Positions 58,730 through 64,000 of a stretch of 64,000 nt of DNA are shown here, piece after piece; the first letter of the stretch is position 1, and every line of letters starts with the position of its first letter. The position numbers and the translations under genes are program-made. Source of the stretch: Sorghum bicolor (lineage: Eukaryota; Streptophyta; Magnoliopsida; Poales; Poaceae); assembly GCF_000003195.3 (NCBI RefSeq), contig NC_012872.2, positions 52,743,695 to 52,807,694 of the forward strand, written 5' to 3'. The notes under the pieces are model-generated. The model worked only from the letters and a program-made list of their open reading frames with translations. It was not told the DNA's origin and ran no database searches.

Positions 58730-60410
58730 TTTGAATTGGTTTTTTCTATTCTTGCTAAAAATTTTAACTCTTAGAGATGCTCTTAAGGACAGTTTACAAA
58801 CAGAGAGGATCAAAAGTTTTTAGGGAGCCAAGACATCCTTAGTCCTAGAGAAAGGGTGCGTGCCCTGAAAACCTTTTAAGGGAAATCAGCAAAACAAAAG
58901 AGCAAATTGGTCTACTCCACATCAACAAACGCCTCTTGCGTAGGTCGATATCTGATGCTTTTATGCTGTGTCGTTTTGAAGTTTTTTTTTTTAAAAAAAA
59001 ATCAACGGTTTCTTTCCCTTACAAGGCTACATTATGTAGATGACCATATCGTTGAAATACCACTATTGATCATTCGGAACCCTTCCAGCGCCTTACACCA
59101 ATTAATGAAGTCTAATTTCCCCTAAAAAATGCTGATCTGCAAGGGGTCAACATCATGCTAGATCACATCGAAGTGTTCCCAAGTCAAAACTTGTTTCCAA
59201 ACGATTTTCGGCAAAAGGGTAAAGCAAATATAAGTGCAGGACACAATTTTCCTAATGTGGTCATTCTCTTAGTTGCAGGCTACATCTGCTGTGAGTATTT
59301 TCCTTTGTATGAGTGCAAGTAAAAAAATTTTGCACTAGTTTTTTTGTGTGTGCTTCCGAAATTAGGCTCGGTCGTTACAGTATGCTGAGCGTGTGGAGAA
59401 TTGTACTCTCCATCACTTGTACACCTTTGTCGGTTGTCCACATCCAAATTATGAAATCACGCATGAGAAAGTGCCTCCGGACTCTGGTCCTAGGGGATGA
59501 ATGGACTAATGGAGCACATGATCAAGGTCCTCTGTCAAATCTTATTGTCTGTATGGACCTTTTTTCAAGATTAATGCATATACCAATAGCCTTACCAGCA
59601 ACGTCTAGGATTATTTCCGTGGCTTATATCTCACTGTTCTTTGGGCTGATAAAGATGATCGCATCATCTCTAGTGCGACTCAATGCAATCTCTCAAAACA
59701 AATATACTAAGATCACCCCCAATCTCTCCAAAGATGCAATAACTAGTAAGCAAATGTGAGTGAGGCTTCACTTGAGCTCTAGTGTGTGTGTGTGGGCGCG
59801 CGCGCACATATATGCAATGTTAGATAATTCAAGTGGCACTAGATAATCACATTTGCACATCCCTCTATCTAGAGCATGTTCGCTTGTCTGAAAAAGGCAT
59901 AGCTAAAAGTACTATTCGCTGATTTATTATGAGAGTATGAATGGTAGTACGGGTATATATCTTATTAACCTAGCCATTTGTACTTCTGTAATCACCACAT
60001 GCCTAGTGAAATATAAAGCCCTATATTATACTTGTAGTATGGGTATCTATCTTATATCAAAGGAAGTCACAAAACTTGATACCAACATATTGATAAAATG
60101 AAAATTCATTTTTTATGATATATTTATGAGTTAATATTTTGTGTTGCACGAAAGAAAAAATATATCAAGGTTGTATTTTAATTTAATATAGACTTAATAC
60201 TATATTATTATCATATTATTGTCAATGAACTTATGTTGTGGATGCTATGCTTATCAGAAAAAAGAATTATAGATTTTAAATTTTGTAGAAAAGGAAAAGC
60301 ATAAATAGATATATAGTATCCCTATTGCCGTTTACGTAACCGTTGGATACTTTTTTTCTCCTGCTAAAACGCATGGATGTATTTGTTAGTCTAATAAAAT
60401 GTGCCTTTTA
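58730..60410. other. Intergenic stretch with no clear gene
   Basis: AT-rich sequence with short meaningless frames on both strands. A GTGTGTGTGTGTGG run joined to GCGCGCGCGC lies near 59,785-59,812. A CATGTTCGCTTGTCTG segment near 59,875 resembles the hAT-like MITE fragment near 41,010. No element ends are defined. Confidence 0.45.
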
Positions 60411-60711
60411 GGGTCCCTTTGGTTGGGCTTTTGAACCTACTTTTGCTTTTGTAAAAGCCAAAAGCCAACCAAAGGGCCCAAAAGCCACAAGTACTTTTGC
60501 CCAAAAGCAGCTTTTCTCGTAGTACAAATCCAAAAGCACCTCACCCCCTGCTTTCACTGACTTTTGGGATCCGTTTAGTTTTTTTCAAAAGCCACGAGTG
60601 ACCAACGAAATGACTTTTGAGTTTCTCAAAGCCCACATCCCACAGCAGCTTTTCAAAAGCTCAAAGCTCACAGTAGCTTTTCCAAAAGTCACAGCCCAAC
60701 CAAACACACCC
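60411..60711. mobile_element. Tourist-type MITE, 301 bp
   Basis: The ends are GGGTCCCTTTGGTTGGGC and a complementary GCCCAACCAAACACACCC, with TTA on both sides (60,408-60,410 and 60,712-60,714). The interior carries many AAAAGC/GCTTTT words in both orientations. A 3-bp TTA duplication fits PIF/Harbinger-derived Tourist elements, though its ends differ from those at 31,815 and 54,794. Confidence 0.8.
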
Positions 60712-60758
60712 TTAATTTGTTCTTGAGAGAGTCCAACGTAGGGCGTAGTTCCCGTATA

Positions 60759-60996
60759 CTCCCTCCATTCTAAATGAAGACATTTAAAAAATCTTGGACA
60801 GTTAATGGATCTCAAGTTTGACTAAATTTATATGAAAAAGATAATAATATTTATGATACCAACTAAGTATCGTTAGATTCTTTATTATTTATATTTTCAT
60901 AGTATACCTATTTGATGTTCTATAAATTTTGTCAAACTTAAAACGTTTTGACTCTCTAAGATTTTTAGAATGTCATATAGTTTAAAATGGAGGGAG
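60759..60996. mobile_element. Stowaway-type MITE, 238 bp, next to the histone deacetylase 3' end
   Basis: The ends are CTCCCTCCATTCTAAATG and a complementary TTTAAAATGGAGGGAG, flanked by TA (60,757-60,758 and 60,997-60,998). Longer inner complementarity includes GTTTGACTAAATT and TTTGTCAAAC. It lies about 50 bp beyond the stop codon of the minus-strand deacetylase gene, so it probably falls in its 3' untranslated region. Confidence 0.9.
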
Positions 60997-61048
60997 TATT
61001 ATATTTAGCTTGAGAAAAGAAAGAATCAACCATCAACGACTCTCCTAA

Positions 61049-62527
61049 TCAACATTTAAAATGGAACTTTTCGTGTCGGTACTTTTTGACCGGTTCGGGC
61101 CGAGACGTTTGGTGATGACCGCCATTTTCTCTATCCTTGGCTACCTGTCGCTTCTTTCCCAACTCTCTGAAGAAGCAGCGCTCGTCCCTCTCGCCACAAA
61201 GCCGATGCAGCCTCTCCATGGGGTCGTCGTCTTCTCGCGGGGCCTGTTCGTAGAATAGCGGCTCGGTATTGGTGCTTCCGCTTCCGCCGGGCCCGGGCGG
61301 ATCCTGGAACTGCACGCTCGGCGCCGCCTCGAGATGGGAGAGGTTCTCTAGGACCGCGGTCATCGTGCGTTCTAGGTAGCTTCTCTTGTTTTCGTTCTTG
61401 AGTTGCTTGTCCACCGGGTAATGGAGCTTGTAGCCTTGGCCACTGTAGTAGGTGTCGTAGCAGTGCACCGGTATGTTGTCGTCGATCTCCTTGCCGATGG
61501 CCACCGCCGTCTCGTAGCACCAGCAGGCGGCGACGTGGTTGACGGTGTATCCGCCGCCGCCGAGAAGGAGCAGCGGCAAGTTGAAGCTCCGCATGTAGCT
61601 GACGCACTGGGCGTGGCCGGCGATGGACAGGTTAAGCTGGCCGAGCCTGTCGCCGGAGAGCGAGTCGCTGCCGCACTGCATCACGATGGCCTCCGGCTGG
61701 AACACGTCGACGACCCTTTTCATGATGGCCTTGAACATCTCGCAGTACCCCTCGTCGCCGACGCCCTCCATGAACGGCACGTTCAAAGCACGGTACAGAC
61801 CGGCCCCTTCGCCGACGTGGTTGACGTGTCCCCTTTCCTCCGGGAAGAAATTCTTGGTGCGCTGGTGGAACGACACTGTCATCACACGGTTGGAGTCGAG
61901 GAAGGCCGTCTCGACGCCGTCGCCGTGGTGGACGTCGATGTCGACGTACAGCACGCGCCTGAAGTGGTGGAGGAGGTCCTTGATGGCGAGCACGATGTCG
62001 TTGACGAAGCAGAAGCCGCTGGCCGCCGCTTTGCACGCGTGGTGCATGCCGCCGGACCAGTTGATGGCGATGTCGGCTTTGCCTTCGCCGAGCGCGCGCG
62101 CCGCGGCCAGCGACCCGCCGGCGTAGCGCTGGCAGTAGTCCCAGAGGCCGGCGATGGGAGGGTTGTCGTAGAAAGTCTCGCCTTCCTTGAGCACGCCTAT
62201 ATTGTGCGCCTTCGCTGCGCTCATGGTGGCGCCGCCGGCGTAGAAGCTCTCCGGGGTGAGGTTCTGCAGCAAACGAACGTAGTCGGGCTCATGAAAGTCT
62301 CCGGTAATCTCCGTGACGGTGGCGGGCCTCGTGCGAAGACGCCTCATGTCGTGGAGCAGGCCGTAGGAGCGGACGAGCGCGTGCGCCATGTCGACTCGGC
62401 GGGGCACCATGCTGTGGTCCTCGCCGTAGTCGACGCTGGCGATGCCGGCGTCGTAGTAGTAGCACACCTCCCGCTTCTTGCCGTCGGGGCACGACGGGGA
62501 CGGCAGCGAGTTGCCGCTCGTGTCCAT
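61049..62527 (-). CDS. Class I (RPD3-type) histone deacetylase, intronless, 492 aa
   Basis: One uninterrupted frame starts MDTSGNSLPSPSCPDGKKRE. The arginase/deacetylase fold runs from about residue 22 to 350. It holds WSGGMHHACKAAASGFCFVN (catalytic His162/His163), VDIDVHHGDGVE (zinc ligands Asp198 and His200), CGSDSLSGDRLG (zinc ligand Asp288) and GGGGYT (Tyr327). The catalytic set is complete, so activity is expected: removal of acetyl groups from histone tails in the nucleus to repress transcription. The length fits the family (about 430-520). The C-terminal tail is charged and ends HEKFHFKC. Plant RPD3 genes usually have several introns, so a retrogene origin is possible. Coding sequence is very GC-rich. 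Some class-typical positions differ (for example HQRTKNFFPE), so it is a divergent paralogue. Confidence 0.95.
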   Translation of the reverse strand: MDTSGNSLPSPSCPDGKKREVCYYYDAGIASVDYGEDHSMVPRRVDMAHALVRSYGLLHDMRRLRTRPATVTEITGDFHEPDYVRLLQNLTPESFYAGGATMSAAKAHNIGVLKEGETFYDNPPIAGLWDYCQRYAGGSLAAARALGEGKADIAINWSGGMHHACKAAASGFCFVNDIVLAIKDLLHHFRRVLYVDIDVHHGDGVETAFLDSNRVMTVSFHQRTKNFFPEERGHVNHVGEGAGLYRALNVPFMEGVGDEGYCEMFKAIMKRVVDVFQPEAIVMQCGSDSLSGDRLGQLNLSIAGHAQCVSYMRSFNLPLLLLGGGGYTVNHVAACWCYETAVAIGKEIDDNIPVHCYDTYYSGQGYKLHYPVDKQLKNENKRSYLERTMTAVLENLSHLEAAPSVQFQDPPGPGGSGSTNTEPLFYEQAPREDDDPMERLHRLCGERDERCFFRELGKKRQVAKDRENGGHHQTSRPEPVKKYRHEKFHFKC

Positions 62528-62573
62528 CGTCTAATCAACCAATGCAATGCAAGCGACAGGGGATGCAGCGCAG

Positions 62574-62584
62574 AGATTATAGAG
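62574..62584 (-). promoter_or_regulatory. Possible TATA element of the histone deacetylase gene
   Basis: On the minus strand the sequence reads GCTCTATAATC about 50 bases before the ATG. The distance suits a short leader, but the match to a plant TATA box is imperfect and no other core element supports it. Confidence 0.25.
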
Positions 62585-63110
62585 CACTATATGGGCGTGG
62601 TACATACTGCTATGCAATGCAAGACAACACATCCACGGACAGATTCGGAATCGACTCCAATACGTAGTTCGCAATCCGGATTGGAAAAAGCGTCCTGTGA
62701 GTTGGAGTTGGAGTCTGAACCTGAAAAGGACTTGAAGGACGAAAACATCCCTCAGAAGTCAGGCCCATGATCTAAAGGGGCCGGCCTTTTTGTTTCTCGG
62801 GCCCGTTACGCTAGCTCGGCCCGGCGTGGATAAGGGGGGCGGGCGGATAGGAGCCGCCGCCGCCGCCTAGAAAGAAAATAAAATTAAATCCCTAACCGTG
62901 GTCAACTTCTCCTTCCAATCCAATCGAATGATCTATCTAATCTATTGCTCTTGCCTTCCTCTGCATCATCCTGCAACGCACGACTCTCCTAACTCAAATT
63001 CAAATCGACATCGACTGACCGATTTCCCCTGTTGTCACCCCCTCGAGCTCCCCGCTCCCCCTTCTGGTATGCTCAGCTCCTAGCCCTAGCCGTCCACCGC
63101 CACTGTCAAG
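62585..63110. other. Region between the deacetylase gene and the exonuclease pseudogene
   Basis: Upstream sequence of the minus-strand deacetylase, then a GC-rich run (62,800-62,870) with GCCGCCGCCGCC and a pyrimidine-rich stretch. The right part may be the leader of the copied exonuclease transcript. No open frame of substance. Confidence 0.4.
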
Positions 63111-63680
63111 ATATTTAACCACTTCATGGTCATCGACTTTGAGGCCACGTGCCAAGAAGGTTCGGTGATCTACCTACTAGAGATCATCGAGTTTCGGTCC
63201 ATCCTTGTGGACGGCGCCACCGGCCGTATCCTATCCGTCTTCCGCCTAGTACACCATCCCCAACTCAATGATTTCTGCCGTGATCTCATGGGGATTAGGC
63301 AACCGACATCGACAACGGTGCACTAAAGATGCACGACCAGTGGCTCGATGAACATGGGGCTAAGGGAGGCAACCTCGCTGTGGTGACCTAGGGTGATTGG
63401 GATTGTCACAAAACACTAGTGGGTGAGTGCCTCTTTAAAGGTATAGACTATAGAGAAACCTAATTACTTTGATCGTTGGATAAACCTTAGGGTTCTCTTC
63501 TCGGTAGCGTTTGCCGTTGTTGAAATCCGTTTCAGTTTGCAGGATGTGCTCAGAAGGCGGAACTACAGTGGGAGGGACTCCTTGACTGCGTTCTGGACAA
63601 CACGCTAAACACAACTTGTCTTCTTGTTGTGCTCATGCATCGGGAAGCCTTGTTCGTAATCAGGTTCATTAGTGCCCTCA
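63111..63680 (+). pseudogene. ERI1-type 3'-5' exonuclease, broken intron-free copy
   Basis: Bases 63,114-63,300 encode FNHFMVIDFEATCQEGSVIY, which holds the first Asp and the Glu of a DEDDh exonuclease, then HHPQLNDFCRDLMGIRQ. After a frameshift near 63,303 the next part reads LKMHDQWLDEHGAKGGNLAV and VVT, then TAG where Trp is usual, then GDWDC. Further pieces in shifting frames are YFDRWINLRVLF, LQWEGLLDCVLDNTLNT and LVVLMHRE. Several frameshifts and stops exclude function, and the terminal DDA motif and catalytic His are altered. The segments follow each other without introns, which suggests a processed copy. ERI1 relatives trim small RNAs and rRNA 3' ends. Confidence 0.7.
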
Positions 63681-64000
63681 TCTTAGCATTAGATTGGGAC
63701 GGCAACACTAGTTTGGGAAAATGATCCCACTTCACATAGTTTCACACTAACCTATCTAAAATTTGAGCACACCTTTTGTGGTCTTTGATGACAAAGGGGG
63801 AGAGAAATTACAAAGATAGATAGAGGGAGAAAATAAAGGGGAGTAACATGATAAGGGAAGGAGATCAATTAAAATTTTTGAAGCACATAAGTAAGGGGAG
63901 CAAGCTAACTTATATGTTGCATTTGAATATACATTACATATGTTTGCTTGCATTTGCATTATCTTTAATGTTTTCTCCGATACCCCGTGAGGCCGGCTAT
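63681..64000. other. Right edge of the window, no gene seen
   Basis: AT-rich sequence with a purine-rich stretch near 63,795-63,850 (GGGGGAGAGAAATT and similar). No element ends or coding features are recognised. Confidence 0.4.

Noticed and set aside
59313..59759. 148-codon plus-strand frame
   Set aside because: No recognisable motif, AT-rich context, no splice or codon-bias support.
61403..62770. Long open frame (455 codons) on the plus strand
   Set aside because: It lies antisense to the histone deacetylase gene and arises from that gene's high GC at third positions. It has no domain features.

Overview
This window is nuclear DNA from a grass, most likely a panicoid of the sorghum/maize group. 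The evidence is plant GT-AG intron structure, the mix of short transposons (Stowaway, Tourist, hAT-type, tRNA-derived SINEs), GC-rich grass-type coding sequence, and plant-specific gene families. I cannot name the species from sequence alone.

Positions 1 to about 27,127 form a degenerate macro-tandem array with no intact gene. Four units start near 101, 5,682, 11,361 and 20,587, and the tail of a fifth unit lies at the left edge. Each unit holds three related sub-blocks (X, Y, Z). Most sub-blocks contain a promoter-like TATAAATA element, and X and Y are followed by decayed F-box/FBD-LRR gene remnants. Insertions with exact target-site duplications give a relative history: an hAT-type element predates the unit 3/unit 4 duplication, a solo LTR entered unit 3 afterwards, and a Stowaway element entered unit 2. 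A tract of about 1.09 kb is identical between units 3 and 4 while its flanks differ, which suggests recent homogenisation.

Positions 27.1 to 35.9 kb are gene-poor: degenerate AT-rich and purine-rich repeats, possible gene fragments, a GC-rich palindromic element, a 121-bp SINE, a Tourist-type MITE, one copy of a three-copy MITE family, and nested Stowaway elements.

Two multi-exon genes follow on the plus strand. The first (35,941-39,539, 5 exons, 702 aa) is a DUF630/DUF632 protein of the NRG2/APSR1 type. The second (43,606-53,978, 19 exons, 781 aa) is a SAPS-domain (SIT4/PP6 phosphatase-associated) protein, with MITEs, a SINE, a trinucleotide repeat and a T18G16 run in its introns. An 830-bp hAT-type element with a perfect 8-bp duplication lies between them.

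A 3.9-kb PIF/Harbinger transposon (54,794-58,729) follows. It keeps both family genes, a Myb/SANT-like protein and a DDE transposase, but both are broken. Its terminal repeats match the 232-bp Tourist MITE at 31,815-32,046, so the window holds a probable autonomous-derived and non-autonomous pair. Two more MITEs lead to an intronless class I (RPD3-type) histone deacetylase on the minus strand (61,049-62,527, 492 aa). The right edge holds a broken, intron-free copy of an ERI1-type 3'-5' exonuclease gene.

The three intact genes are unrelated, and I see no operon-like or pathway linkage between them. The unusual content is the layered duplication and transposon history.
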